64,000 bases of DNA from Lysinibacillus sphaericus OT4b.31 (GCF_000392615.1 NZ_KB933398.1:2742702-2806701); one strand, 5' to 3'; numbered from the stretch's first letter, positions 16,599 through 26,215 are shown. Numbers and translations are program-made. Notes: generated from the sequence alone by a model not told the origin.

Positions 16599-17903
16599 CT
16601 AAATAAATGATAAAATCCTTTTAAAAGCTACATCTGCAGCATTAATGGTTCTATCAATATCATTTATTGAATGGGCAGTCGATATAAATATACTTTCATA
16701 TTGAGATGGAGGTAAAAGTATACCTTGTTTAAGCATTTCTACATAGAAACGCCGAAACATCTCAGCATCTATTTTTCGAGTATCATCAAAATTTTGTAAG
16801 GGATTTTCTATGAATGAGAAACCAATCATCGTTCCAGCTTTAGTTGTTTGAAGTGGGATATTATACTTAGTAGCGACTGTTGATAATCCTTGAATAAGTC
16901 TGTCTGCTAGCTCTTCTATATACTTGTAACTGCCATGATCTAATTTATTTATTGTGGTATAGCCAGCTACCATAGCTATTGGATTGCCCGATAAAGTTCC
17001 AGCTTGATAAATATCACCTTCAGGCGCAATTAGATTCATAATCTCTTTTCTTCCTCCATATGCACCAACAGGCATCCCTCCACCAATTATCTTTCCTAAA
17101 CAAGTTAAGTCTGGTTTAATGTTATAAAGCCCTTGAGCGGAGTGGTAATCTATACGGAAACCAGTCATTACCTCGTCAAGAATAAATATCCCACCATATT
17201 TTTTAGTTAATAAACGTATAGCTTGTAAGAATTCGGGGTCAGCAGGTATTCCTGCCATATTACCAGCAAAGGGTTCTACTATAACTGCTGCAATTTCTGA
17301 CCCAAATTTTTCAAATATTTTATTAAGTGCTTCAATATTGTTATATTGAACTGATAAGGTATTTTTTGTTATCTCTAAAGGTACACCAGGACTATCTGGA
17401 AGGCCTAATGTAGCAATTCCTGAACCTGCCTTTACCAATAGATCGTCACTGTGTCCATGATAATTTCCATCAAATTTAACAATAATGTTTTTGCCAGTAA
17501 AACCTCTAGCCAGCCTAATAGCACTCATTGTTGCTTCTGTACCCGAGTTAACCATTCTAATCTTCTCTATGGAAGGAATCCGAGTTGTTATTAATTTTGC
17601 TAGTTTATTTTCTTGCAACGTAGGCAACCCAAAACTTGTCCCACTATTTATTGCTTTAAGTAGTGCACTTGAAACCTCTTTATCTGCATGGCCATGAATT
17701 AATGGTCCCCAGGAAAGAACATAATCTATATAACTATTACCATCAATATCATATATTTTCGAACCTATCCCATGGCTAATAAAAATTGGTTCGATACCAA
17801 CAGATTTAAATGCTCTTACTGGGCTATTTACTCCACCTGGCATAAGTTTGTTTGCTAATTTGAAGGCTTCTGTTGATTTGATTGTATTTATTTTAAAAAC
17901 CAC
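16599..17903 (-). CDS. hemL: Glutamate-1-semialdehyde 2,1-aminomutase
   Basis: 434 residues, the usual length. This PLP-dependent class III aminotransferase-fold enzyme turns glutamate-1-semialdehyde into 5-aminolevulinate in tetrapyrrole synthesis. Visible motifs are [56 protein letters not shown] (cofactor Asp) and [16 protein letters not shown] with the PLP-binding lysine K271, then [12 protein letters not shown]. It is not next to other hem genes, and low-GC relatives often have a second GSA aminotransferase (GsaB), so it may be a paralogue. The sequence shows no damage. Confidence 0.92.
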   Translation of the reverse strand: MVFKINTIKSTEAFKLANKLMPGGVNSPVRAFKSVGIEPIFISHGIGSKIYDIDGNSYIDYVLSWGPLIHGHADKEVSSALLKAINSGTSFGLPTLQENKLAKLITTRIPSIEKIRMVNSGTEATMSAIRLARGFTGKNIIVKFDGNYHGHSDDLLVKAGSGIATLGLPDSPGVPLEITKNTLSVQYNNIEALNKIFEKFGSEIAAVIVEPFAGNMAGIPADPEFLQAIRLLTKKYGGIFILDEVMTGFRIDYHSAQGLYNIKPDLTCLGKIIGGGMPVGAYGGRKEIMNLIAPEGDIYQAGTLSGNPIAMVAGYTTINKLDHGSYKYIEELADRLIQGLSTVATKYNIPLQTTKAGTMIGFSFIENPLQNFDDTRKIDAEMFRRFYVEMLKQGILLPPSQYESIFISTAHSINDIDRTINAADVAFKRILSFI

Positions 17904-18236
17904 CTTTATTATTTAGATGTTTTGGAACGATGAAGTAATTTTTTGTCTAACAATCTTCTTCCTTACAGTTGCATACTGTCTTCAACTAAATAGACTAATA
18001 TATGATGCCCCCTCTTTGTTCTTTGCCAGTTCTATGAAATGAACGCTCTAATCATAACGAATTAAGGATTGATAAAAAACATCCAAAAACATATTTTTCA
18101 GCAGTCCATAATTGGATTCATACTTTTCTCGTTTACAATCCACTTACCGGAAAATAGAACCTAAAGTATAAGAAAGTGAGAAAAGACGATTATTTTTACA
18201 CATAAAGAAAAGCCACTCAATTGAGTGACCCAAAAA
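17904..18236. other. Upstream region of hemL, no gene seen
   Basis: No supported ORF. The stretch 18190-18236 holds a CACTCAATTGAGTG palindrome which, on the minus strand, is followed by TTTTCTTT; this is the terminator of the 56-aa gene at 18237. Confidence 0.4.
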
Positions 18237-18407
18237 TTAAACCTTTTGAATGTAAACTACACTTAGTATAGGTGCACTAAAAATCATGTCCCCATTTGTA
18301 TCATATAAAAAGTATGCCTCATCTTCCACTACGATTTCATCTACACCATTTACAATTTTTTTAATTAAACCTTCATTCCCATAAGCAACTGCCACTTCAT
18401 AATTCAC
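18237..18407 (-). CDS. 56-aa hypothetical protein
   Basis: A GTG start with AGGGGG 7 bases upstream opens MNYEVAVAYGNEGLIKKIVN and continues GVDEIVVEDEAYFLYDTNGD to VVYIQKV. A terminator hairpin follows. It is too short for confident family assignment. The beta-rich, acidic sequence resembles small phage-borne proteins of Bacillales. Start, ribosome binding site and terminator are all in place, so it is probably expressed. Confidence 0.55.
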   Translation of the reverse strand: MNYEVAVAYGNEGLIKKIVNGVDEIVVEDEAYFLYDTNGDMIFSAPILSVVYIQKV

Positions 18408-18691
18408 TAGTATGCCCCCTAACTCACTTATAAAATAAAGTAAATTATACCATTTATTATATAACTAGGTAAATATCTTGCTCTGAAAATGATACCTAAA
18501 TCTTTAAATGCTGTACTTGGTATATATCTGACGACGATAATCAAAAGATGAAAGTATCATTTTTGGCAGTGGTCGGTCGCTGGTCTGTCCTTCTCCAAAT
18601 ATTTTGGTTTTTATAAATACCAATGGAAGAAAACTTTCCACACCACTTACCTCAAACTATCGTACATGTATACCATCTGTTCCTTTTAGCC
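18408..18691 (-). other. Decayed phage tail sequence
   Basis: The minus strand between 18540 and 18680 encodes pieces such as KVFFHWYL-KPKYLEKDRPAT. These are similar to the tail fragment at 10727-10861 and to sequence at 24290-24470. Stops interrupt it. Confidence 0.35.
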
Positions 18692-18982
18692 TTAGCCCAT
18701 TGATATCTTTCCTTTATCTTTCAATACGATTATTAACATATATAGGCTAAATAATAGAAAGATTGCAATTGTTATTGCAAAAGAGTATGTATCGTTCATC
18801 TTAAAGTAAAAAGTATTTATAGAATTTAATAGACCAAGTATTACTAAAAATCCCCAAAAAGTGTTTTGTCTTTTGGAGTTATCTCTTTTTGATTTATTCA
18901 TATAACTAGCAGAAAGCCAGATAAAGAAAGGTAGATAACATACAATTGCAAAAGTAAGAATAATCCATCCACTAAACGTCAT
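18692..18982 (-). CDS. Three-helix membrane protein, unknown
   Basis: 96 residues from the ATG that follows AAGGAGG by 8 bases. Hydrophobic segments are about residues 5-25, 43-60 and 67-87, with a basic loop, NKSKRDNSKRQN, between the first two. It is not recognised. It is a stand-alone gene upstream of the collagenase region. Confidence 0.55.
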   Translation of the reverse strand: MTFSGWIILTFAIVCYLPFFIWLSASYMNKSKRDNSKRQNTFWGFLVILGLLNSINTFYFKMNDTYSFAITIAIFLLFSLYMLIIVLKDKGKISMG

Positions 18983-19524
18983 AGTATACACCTCCTTGAA
19001 CCTTCTTTATTTTATACGAATAGCAAGTTCAATAGTTTCATTTTATTATTCTAAAAAAACGAATTCACTCTTCGACTACTTCATATATTGCCTCTCACCT
19101 TGAATATTATCGTACTTGATAGTTTCATGTACTTGCCAATAGCTCGCATGCTATTCCTTTTAAGGAGTCAGTGAAGTCTCTCTATCCCTACGTATAACCG
19201 ATACGCTATTGTAACTCAGCAACCTTAAATTCATATTTAAGAATGCGTTTGTTACTTGAATACACTCGTCGTTGTACCTCAATAAAAACTGGTCATGCGT
19301 ACGAAATATTGCCTTTATTCCATACACCGCATAGAAAATGACTCCGGCACAATACCGAAGTCATTTAATTGCAGCTTAAACTATTAAGGTAGCTTTTATT
19401 AAACTATCCATCCAATGGATTAAGTGTGTTGCCTATCATCTCTTTAGGTATCATATGATAGATATTTGCACAGTGGCACCTCTACTATTGAAACTTAAAC
19501 TTTCGTATACGCTTAAACATATAA
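18983..19524. other. Intergenic region carrying one copy of the 76-bp repeat
   Basis: No ORF is supported. It contains the 76-bp direct repeat at 19336-19411 and, within it, a GACTCCGG...ACCGAAGTC hairpin that could act as a terminator for the collagenase gene. Confidence 0.5.
19336..19411. repeat. 76-bp direct repeat flanking the collagenase gene, left copy
   Basis: Matches 23338-23413 at 70 of 76 positions by hand count, in the same orientation. It begins AAATGACTCCGGCACAATAC and includes a palindromic TGACTCCGG...ACCGAAGTCA stem. Confidence 0.75.
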
Positions 19525-22500
19525 TTATTGTACTTCTACTGTATATGTCCCGTTTTCATTATCGAATTTATAAATACATAAATAATACTTTCCTGGTTCC
19601 GCTTTATAGTTAGCTTTTATAATATTTCCATCTTCCTGTCCATATGATGCGTAATTTTGCATATCAGACTCATGGAAAAGGACCCATGTCATGCCAATTT
19701 GATTTTCATTTACGACTGAAATATCTATGTCTTTTGGAGACGTAACATCGAATGTGTATACATCCGTTTCATCAGCATCAATCAAACTACCTTTGAGGAG
19801 CAGATTAAATGGAATCATATTCGCTTCTTCTGGACGATTATTTGGTTCTATCTCTGTTTGTGCTCCATTCCGTACATTTACTGTATATGTTCCGTTTTCA
19901 TTATCAAATTTATAAATATATAAATAATACTTTCCTGGTTCCGCATTAAATTTACCTTTTATAGTATTTCCATCTTCCTGTCCATAGGTTGCGTAATTTT
20001 GCATATCAGACTCATGATAAAGCACCCATGTCATGCCAATTTGATTTTCATTTAAGACAGAAATATCTATTTCTTCTGGAGACGTAACATCGAATTGATA
20101 TACATCCGTATTATCATCAACCAAACTACCTTTTAGGGGCATATTAAATGGAATTATCTTCGCCTCTTCTGGATGATGTGCTCCCTTCCGTACAGTTACA
20201 ATTGCTTGATCTTTACTTTCTATTCCCATATCATCTTTCACTGTTAATGTAACATTATATGTTCCTTCTTTTTCGTATACATGAGTAGGGTTTGCCTCAT
20301 CACTTGTTTTTCCATCACCAAAATCCCAAAGGTAAGAAACTATTTCCCCATCCTCATCTTTTGAACCATCGCTTTTGAACTGGATTGTTTCATTTTCGAT
20401 TCCAGCATATGGACCATTTACATTGACAATAGGTGCTTGATTTTCTCCCTCATCCGTTGCAACGCCGTGGAAAACAATATCATATTCAAACTGGTTTGCT
20501 GCATTCACACGGTAGTTTACAAAATACGCTGTCAATGTTTTATAGCCGCTCCACTCTTTTTGCGATAGTTGCTCCAGTACTTGGTTCACTTGTTTACTCA
20601 TCGTTTTCCAATCGTTTGATTCACCGTTTGTTTCACTTCCTACATAGGTACCTTCGACTGTAAATGTATCAAAAAATTGAGAGTTATGTTTTGTAATTTT
20701 TGCATCTTTTACGTTAGCAACATCGGCAATTTCTTGCTGCACTTCGTTTAACGCTTTCGGTTTATGTTCCACTAAATAATCTTCTGATACTTGTGGCACC
20801 TCGTATTTTTCTTGATTATCAATCAATTGCTGCATATAGGCTTGGTACTCCGTATTCAGTTGTGAATCTTTACTTAAAGCGTCACGATACGCATCATAAT
20901 TTTTCACATCGTTCGCACGAATTAAATCTTGAATCCTATCAAATGTATCAAATTGATGATTATACATATAAGACTGTAGTGCAAATGAATAATTATAAAA
21001 ATCCCATGATCCATATTTTGCAAACATTGTTTGCTCAGCTGTATAGCGTTGTGATGGTTCATCTGATAATCCACTAATAATGCTCTTACGTGGAACAACG
21101 TCATTTGTACGTGTTGATCCTGCAAAGAATTCTGCATTTCCTTCTTGGAACCATGTTAGTCGTTCATTTTGATACATATCTCCTGTTCCAAATAAACCAG
21201 GAACCTCATACCTTCCCTGTAAATAATGTGTAAATTCATGGCGGAACAACTCTTCTAAACTATAAATACTTTGCTCAGGCGTACGTTCATATGTAAAGAA
21301 CGTTCCCTTCTCTTCAATATAAATACCACCATTATTTGTTTCATACCCGTACAATTGACGGTTTAATTGATATTGATCTGGAGAGTCATAAATTACAACT
21401 GTTAATACATCGTCAGCATTGCCTTGTTCTAATGCTTTATCATTCCCAATTACACGGTGATATTGTGCCTTTACTTCTTTTGCAGCCCAGTATAATCTTT
21501 GAATTTTGTCTTCTGTTACTTTATCTCCCGTCTTAAATACAATTGATCCATCATCAAATGTATATGTTTTCGGTAAATACTGCTTCTTTCCTTCTTCACG
21601 TATTTTCTGTAAATCTACTGTATTTCCACTATAGTCTTTTCCACCATAATTTGTTGTAATTTGCTCTACTGCTACAAAATAAGCTTCACTTAAATAAGGA
21701 TACATATGCATCGCTTGTGTAACCACTTCTAAACCTTTATCCGGATTACTATGGAATCCTCCTAAACGTCCTGCATAATAAATGCCATTATTGATTAACC
21801 AACTATTGTCATCTGTCACATTATGCATAAGAGCAATTGTATTAACTTCATCTATGAAGCTATCAATCTTTCCATACCACATCGTCGTATTAGCTTCTTT
21901 ACCTGTCTCATACAAATACGACTGCAAGTCATAATCAATCCCTTGCATTAAATCATATATAGCTTGTCCTTTTAAAGGATCGCTTTCATATGTAGGGAGA
22001 TTTTCGTTATACTGTTTTAAAATCTTCGCAGCATACTGAACTGTTGCTGCATCACTTGAGGCATTACCTATTAATTTTCCATAGGCGGATACCACTTTAT
22101 CTTGCTCAGCTGTACCAAGTTTAAAGCTTGGATTCTTAGCCATGTCCGTTAATGCTGATAAACACTTATCGTGAAAACTTCTGTCGTTTAAATAACCTAG
22201 TTCGTTATTATAAAATGCTACATAAAAAGCAGAACGTAATAGCTCAACAAATGTCTCAATACCCTTTGAATCATCTTTCGTAAAAGTACTTCCTCTTTTC
22301 CCTAACTCATTGATGATCACTTGCATGCGCTCTTCATTTTGATAAAAAACTTTTGTTTCCTCACTGAATTGGAATAAGTCTGTAATTTGATGCCAACGAA
22401 TATTTCCTAGCGTATCAATTAGCTCACTATCGCTCATGCTATTAAGCTCTGCCATCGAGTACTGTTGCTGCAATTGCTTCATATCAGCACGTTCTATAAT

Positions 22501-22740
22501 TGGAGCTGGATGTTGCGAAAAATCGCCAATTTCCAATCGTTTTTCAAATGATAATGTTTCATCAGCCTTTGTAGAATGTACAATTTCATCTTTCGTAGTT
22601 TCTATGCCAACAGGTTTCATTTGTAATACATTATAAGGCGTTTTTTCTGCTGCTGATACTTCTGCTTGTAACCCTCCTAAAGATAGTGCCATTGTACTGA
22701 TCCCAATTAACACTTTATTGAATTTTAATTTTTTATTCAT
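19525..22740 (-). CDS. Secreted microbial collagenase (peptidase M9) with PKD and two PPC domains
   Basis: 1071 residues with a signal peptide (1-31). Activator domain features appear from about 85 to 390, and the M9 catalytic domain carries the zinc motif HEFTH at 501-505. The third zinc ligand is E533 in WFQEGNAEF, 32 residues after H501 as in clostridial ColG. A PKD domain (about 768-855, with YLWDFGDGKTS) and two PPC-type collagen-binding domains (about 860-965 and 970-1071; FDVTSPxxIDIS and PGKYYLxIYKFDNENGTYTV repeats) follow. The two PPC domains are nearly identical, so one arose by recent duplication. The protein degrades native collagen outside the cell. AGGAGGA precedes the ATG; four tandem 19-bp repeats lie just upstream. 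Confidence 0.95.
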   Translation of the reverse strand: MNKKLKFNKVLIGISTMALSLGGLQAEVSAAEKTPYNVLQMKPVGIETTKDEIVHSTKADETLSFEKRLEIGDFSQHPAPIIERADMKQLQQQYSMAELNSMSDSELIDTLGNIRWHQITDLFQFSEETKVFYQNEERMQVIINELGKRGSTFTKDDSKGIETFVELLRSAFYVAFYNNELGYLNDRSFHDKCLSALTDMAKNPSFKLGTAEQDKVVSAYGKLIGNASSDAATVQYAAKILKQYNENLPTYESDPLKGQAIYDLMQGIDYDLQSYLYETGKEANTTMWYGKIDSFIDEVNTIALMHNVTDDNSWLINNGIYYAGRLGGFHSNPDKGLEVVTQAMHMYPYLSEAYFVAVEQITTNYGGKDYSGNTVDLQKIREEGKKQYLPKTYTFDDGSIVFKTGDKVTEDKIQRLYWAAKEVKAQYHRVIGNDKALEQGNADDVLTVVIYDSPDQYQLNRQLYGYETNNGGIYIEEKGTFFTYERTPEQSIYSLEELFRHEFTHYLQGRYEVPGLFGTGDMYQNERLTWFQEGNAEFFAGSTRTNDVVPRKSIISGLSDEPSQRYTAEQTMFAKYGSWDFYNYSFALQSYMYNHQFDTFDRIQDLIRANDVKNYDAYRDALSKDSQLNTEYQAYMQQLIDNQEKYEVPQVSEDYLVEHKPKALNEVQQEIADVANVKDAKITKHNSQFFDTFTVEGTYVGSETNGESNDWKTMSKQVNQVLEQLSQKEWSGYKTLTAYFVNYRVNAANQFEYDIVFHGVATDEGENQAPIVNVNGPYAGIENETIQFKSDGSKDEDGEIVSYLWDFGDGKTSDEANPTHVYEKEGTYNVTLTVKDDMGIESKDQAIVTVRKGAHHPEEAKIIPFNMPLKGSLVDDNTDVYQFDVTSPEEIDISVLNENQIGMTWVLYHESDMQNYATYGQEDGNTIKGKFNAEPGKYYLYIYKFDNENGTYTVNVRNGAQTEIEPNNRPEEANMIPFNLLLKGSLIDADETDVYTFDVTSPKDIDISVVNENQIGMTWVLFHESDMQNYASYGQEDGNIIKANYKAEPGKYYLCIYKFDNENGTYTVEVQ

Positions 22741-22752
22741 AACAAGTCCTCC

Positions 22753-22828
22753 TTTAGCACCACATTAGTCATTTGGCACTACATTCATTATTCGGTAATA
22801 TATTAATTATTTGGTACTATATTACTCC
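22753..22828 (-). repeat. Four tandem 19-bp repeats in the collagenase leader
   Basis: Units at 22753-22771, 22772-22790, 22791-22809 and 22810-22828 follow TTTGGTACTATATTAxTxx (plus-strand view). They are exactly in register, with substitutions. On the mRNA strand they read TAATxAATxTAxTxCCxAA and end directly at the GGAGGA ribosome binding site. They could bind a repressor or an RNA-binding regulator. Confidence 0.65.
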
Positions 22829-23337
22829 TCTAAAAATAACATATTATGTGAATAAAACAATATAAAATGTTATATTTAGTAAAATTTTCTTGTATAATTT
22901 GAACGCTAAGACACAATTAGACCATATACATAAAAAAAGAATCCGAAATTCAGATTCTTTTTTTTTGTTAAAGCGAACTTTATAGCATTTTGATGAAAAA
23001 TATGTAGAAAAATTTTAATATTATTCGAATAAGAGTCCTGTTTTATACATTGTACTGCTACTTCCAAGAGTTAAATGTTCATAGACGTCTAGCACTTAAT
23101 AGAGCTTTCAATTCTATGGACTTGGCTTATATATACTTCATCTACATCCTTTTTAGATTAGTAGTATTAGTAGGTCAAAGTTTTATAGTTTTTACGCACC
23201 AGAACCAAGATTTCTTTTATATTTAATTGTTGTTGATTTTACAAGCTCTATCACTTTGTTATACCAATATTTAAAAAACAGGATTAACGAATACATTGAG
23301 GTATATAACACAAGAAGATATCTATGGGACTTAAAGG
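22829..23337. other. Collagenase promoter region and spacer
   Basis: On the minus strand, a likely promoter lies between about 22850 and 22910, in very AT-rich sequence. AAAAAAAGAATCxGAAATTCAGATTCTTTTTTT at 22933-22968 is a bidirectional terminator hairpin. No ORF is supported in the remainder. Confidence 0.45.
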
Positions 23338-23413
23338 AAATGACTCCGGCACAATACCGAAGCCATTTAATTGCAGCTTAAACTGCACAGGTAGCTTTTA
23401 TTAAACTGTCCAT
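23338..23413. repeat. 76-bp direct repeat flanking the collagenase gene, right copy
   Basis: Partner of 19336-19411. It begins in the same AAATGACTCCGGCACAATAC and ends TTATTAAACTGTCCAT. The two copies enclose about 3.9 kb with the collagenase gene as the only large gene. Confidence 0.75.
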
Positions 23414-23444
23414 TTTTTTAGGGCGCAGTTCAATTAGCCACTTT

Positions 23445-23648
23445 ATGGAGGTTTTTTTATATGAAGTTATACTAAATTTGTTTGCAGAGGTAACCTTTAC
23501 GGTTGTTAATACGAATTACTTGGTCTATCCATATCTTACATTGTCCGAACAATTTAGACTATCTGTATCTTGTGAAGAAGCTATTGCGCTTGTTGAAAAT
23601 AAATTCGCTGTAGCAGTTCTTGGATGGCCTGTTGATAGTGTTTTTTAA
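23445..23648 (+). CDS. Doubtful 67-aa ORF
   Basis: MEVFLYEVILNLFAEVTFTV...FAVAVLGWPVDSVF. The ATG has no good ribosome binding site of its own. It could be the tail of a lost gene joined to the right repeat. No family is recognised; low confidence. Confidence 0.2.
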   Translation: MEVFLYEVILNLFAEVTFTVVNTNYLVYPYLTLSEQFRLSVSCEEAIALVENKFAVAVLGWPVDSVF

Positions 23649-23667
23649 ATAGCTAAATACATTTCTT

Positions 23668-24045
23668 TTACATTCTTGAATACTCATTTTGCCAATTTTC
23701 ATTTGAGTCCTCGATATTATTTAATTCTATAGAATCCCCATTTGCGAATGTAGCTTTTAGATAATGTTCTTCATTTGAAAAATGAGGGATTTGAATTTCT
23801 TTCGTAACGACTCCGCTTTGATTGTAATGACAAACAAAGCTATTTTGGTTAACGAGCACTCTCAATATTCCTTTAGAACTAAAATAAAATAACTCAGTCT
23901 GTTTTTGATTTAAAAGATTCTTGGCATAAAAAGCTTTTATATCTTCTCCTAAAAGATCGTCTATGTATTTAATTACTTTATTAAGCGTAACTCGATCATC
24001 AAGTATGCCCTCAACTACATTTTTTCTAAAATCTTGGTATTCCAT
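23668..24045 (-). CDS. Hypothetical protein, DUF3908-like
   Basis: 125 residues from the ATG (MEYQDFRKNVVEGILDDR) preceded by GAGGTG; a longer start 17 codons upstream is possible. LGEDIKAFYAKNLL, LFYFSSKGIL and a C-terminal FANGDSIELNNIEDSNENW recall DUF3908 proteins of Bacillus (a D-S-N-E-N-W ending). The function is unknown. It is a single-gene unit. Confidence 0.5.
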   Translation of the reverse strand: MEYQDFRKNVVEGILDDRVTLNKVIKYIDDLLGEDIKAFYAKNLLNQKQTELFYFSSKGILRVLVNQNSFVCHYNQSGVVTKEIQIPHFSNEEHYLKATFANGDSIELNNIEDSNENWQNEYSRM

Positions 24046-24512
24046 CTCCTTCACCTCTAACTCAATCATAATCCGAGAGGGACTAGATTGGAACAATTTT
24101 CTACAATAAAATAACCTCCATCCCCGCTCAGGATAAAGGCTCGTCTATTGTGGTAAACCTATTTAATTGACGATAGCTCATTTTTAGAAAAAACGTGGAG
24201 CTCGCCATATTTCGATGTATGGGCATTGTGTTTTTATCGTGCACTTTTAGTCAGTTTGGTTGGAAAATAGAAGAAGATCACATAATCTCTTAAAAAATAT
24301 GAGCCGGCCAGGTATGTCATGCTCGAACACGTATATGGAGCGCTGGTCGGTCGTCAGTCTATCTATAACACCAAGGGAGGAAAACATTGCCTCGTCGTCC
24401 CCCCTCTTTACACTATAGATTGCTTAAAAAGTACGCTTGGAACATTTGTCATTCGCTCTTAAACTCACACCACTAATCAGACTTATTCGATATTTTGGAA
24501 ATAAAAAATAGA
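24046..24512. other. Phage scar left of the OsmC gene
   Basis: The stretch 24290-24470 resembles 10740-10862: both hold CACCAAGGGAGGAAA or ACCAAGGGAGGAAA, then CCTCTTTACA-like sequence, then TTGGAACAT. It is the left border of the second copy of the duplicated phage scaffold. No intact ORF. Confidence 0.4.
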
Positions 24513-24965
24513 TTAAATTATAGGATTCTCCATAACAATCCCTGAAGAGACAAGATTTACGGTATTAGTAATCGTATCACCTACAGGGCAATGGGCTTCA
24601 ATGAATTTTTTAAATTCCTCTACCTTTTCTTCTGATGCGTTCGTTTCGATATGAAAAGTATATCGAATTGCTAAAAATCCAGGTCTTACATCGGATTTCC
24701 CTAAAAAGCCATCTGTATCAAGGTCTCCTTCTAATTCAACCCAAAAATTTTGAAGGTCTATATCAAATTTTTTAGCAAAAGTTCTCGCTACTATTGATTG
24801 ACATGCACCTAAAGCAGCAAGAAGGAGTTCTACAGGATTTGCACCTTGATTATCTCCACCTAATTCTTTTGGTTCATCTACAATAATTTTATGTCCTCTT
24901 ACATTAGCTTCTACTAAAACCTTTTCTTTTAAATATGTGTTTGCCTTAAATGTTGTTACCGCCAT
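24513..24965 (-). CDS. OsmC family peroxiredoxin-like protein
   Basis: 150 residues. The two redox cysteines lie in LAALGACQSIVA (C55) and IEAHCPVGDT (C126), as in OsmC/Ohr-type thiol peroxidases of the YhfA-like branch. EPKELGGDNQGANPVELLLA is the conserved substrate-pocket segment. It reduces organic or fatty-acid hydroperoxides in the cytoplasm. AGGAGTG precedes the ATG. It sits where the MerR/DUF4870 pair sits in the other copy of the phage scaffold. Confidence 0.88.
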   Translation of the reverse strand: MAVTTFKANTYLKEKVLVEANVRGHKIIVDEPKELGGDNQGANPVELLLAALGACQSIVARTFAKKFDIDLQNFWVELEGDLDTDGFLGKSDVRPGFLAIRYTFHIETNASEEKVEEFKKFIEAHCPVGDTITNTVNLVSSGIVMENPII

Positions 24966-25129
24966 TTAAAATCACTCCTAATTATTACAATTTTTTCCTC
25001 TATGTTACTTGTAGCTCTTTCTTTAGTCAACTACTAATTATTTAATTTAAATTGCAATAATACATATTATAATTTCTTACAACATCAAACATGCCCTTAA
25101 AATACAAAAATGATGAAGCATCTGGAAAT

Positions 25130-25512
25130 TCACTTCATCATCAGATCAATTACTCGTTCCCGCACTCGCTGTACACTTGTATGGCACATATTAGGCTTTG
25201 CTGCAATCACTGAACAGGCATGCCCTCTAGCAATCGGAAAGCACTTCCCTGTTCAATGTCACCAACACCTTACCAGTTAAATTGTGTACCATCATCATTT
25301 CATCGTTGATTTATTGATACGAACTTTGCGTATGCTTTGATTGAACTTGTGCATGGATTAGATTACTTTGGCCAGCAATAGCTTTAGGCATTTTTGCTTA
25401 AATACCGTATTTGGCGTTGGCTGCAGTTGCCGTTATTGAATCAAGCTCGTCCTTCATTCTCATGACCTTACACATATTTGTCATCCTAGTCTAGTTGATA
25501 ACGGTTTAATTC
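25130..25512 (-). pseudogene. RinA-like phage regulator pseudogene
   Basis: A frameshifted relative of the gene at 12196-12570. The end reads VIDLMMK in place of ILDMMLK; the middle keeps MCHTSVQRVRER-like and VHAQVQSKHTQS-like stretches; and the front keeps GGETELNRYQLD after TTAGGAGGGG. Several frame changes and stops prevent function. Confidence 0.65.
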
Positions 25513-25534
25513 TGTTTCCCCTCCTAAGTTGTGG

Positions 25535-25617
25535 TATAATATCTTTCTGACTAACCGTCAAAAGGGCTTGAACCAATTCTAGGCTGCAGCGTCTACAAAC
25601 GTTGCGGCTTTTTTTAA
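25535..25617 (+). ncRNA. Putative small RNA or leader unit S2
   Basis: An extended -10 TGGTATAAT (25533-25540) is followed by GGGCTTGAACCAATTCT and a GCAGCGT...ACGTTGC hairpin with TTTTTTT (25584-25617). The predicted transcript is about 70 bases without ORF. It matches S1 at 12611 in order and sequence. Confidence 0.45.
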
Positions 25618-25620
25618 TTT

Positions 25621-25747
25621 ATTTCTCAGGCAATTAACTATACAAAAATAGCTATCACATCATATTAATAATGGGGTGGTGATGCTAATTTTGCCTTACT
25701 CACTTTTTATACTGAGGGTTACTTTCGTCGAGTGACCCTTTTACTAT
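25621..25747 (+). other. Orphan promoter-leader-terminator unit N1
   Basis: The segment 25621-25670 (CAATTAACTATACAAAAATA and then CATCATATTAATA) is nearly identical to 38652-38702. About 45 bases later comes GGGTTACT...AGTGACCC with a TTTTA tract. There is no ORF between. See the related units at 37932 and 38652. Confidence 0.5.
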
Positions 25748-25849
25748 TTTCTTTTCTCGTGCAGCGCAATATCAATTCCCGAAACTTTTTTCAATTTCAT
25801 CCGTACATTAACTAGGTATGGTTCTCCTCCCTAATTTCTTATTTAAAAA

Positions 25850-25966
25850 TTACTTTCCCATATACTTCTGGCATTTGCACTTGCTACTTCGGCTGATTCT
25901 AATATTAAAAAGTTGAAAAATGAGTTGATGAACTTACAAAAAGGTAATCATCTTAAAATTACATAA
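25850..25966 (+). pseudogene. Decayed copy of the 40-aa coiled-coil micro-protein
   Basis: LAFALATSADSNIKKLKNEL followed by MNLQKGNH corresponds to AFAFASSADGKIKKLEKRIE in the gene at 12785. It has lost its start codon and ribosome binding site. Confidence 0.5.
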
Positions 25967-25978
25967 TGAGGTAATGCT

Positions 25979-26215
25979 ATGGACATATTTTCATGGATTT
26001 CAGTTGTTGGAAATCTGCTACATTTTATACCACCTATGATTCTGCTACCTATTGTGATGGTAGTCTGTGTGGTCTTTTACAAGATGATATTCGGTAAAAT
26101 CTTACCTACAAAGATCTATAATTTCTTTATTGGTCCCATCGCCCTTCTTGGTTTCTTCGTATGGGCTATACCAATGAATATGGGATTTTACGCATTCTTT
26201 AGAGCGATGTTTTGA
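25979..26215 (+). CDS. 78-aa membrane protein with two helices
   Basis: MDIFSWISVVGNLLHFIPPM with two hydrophobic spans (about residues 15-35 and 48-70) and a basic loop between. AATGAGGTAATGCT is its ribosome binding region. It is followed by an AGAGCGAT...ATCGCTCT terminator. A decayed copy lies at about 38940-39085, where GCCTGCTTGCTCTTC and GGCTATACCAATGAAAAT match. The function is unknown; holin-like topology in a phage scar is suggestive only. Confidence 0.6.
   Translation: MDIFSWISVVGNLLHFIPPMILLPIVMVVCVVFYKMIFGKILPTKIYNFFIGPIALLGFFVWAIPMNMGFYAFFRAMF

Noticed and set aside
22753..22828. Short CRISPR array
   Set aside because: The 19-bp units are directly adjacent with no spacers, and no cas genes are in the window.
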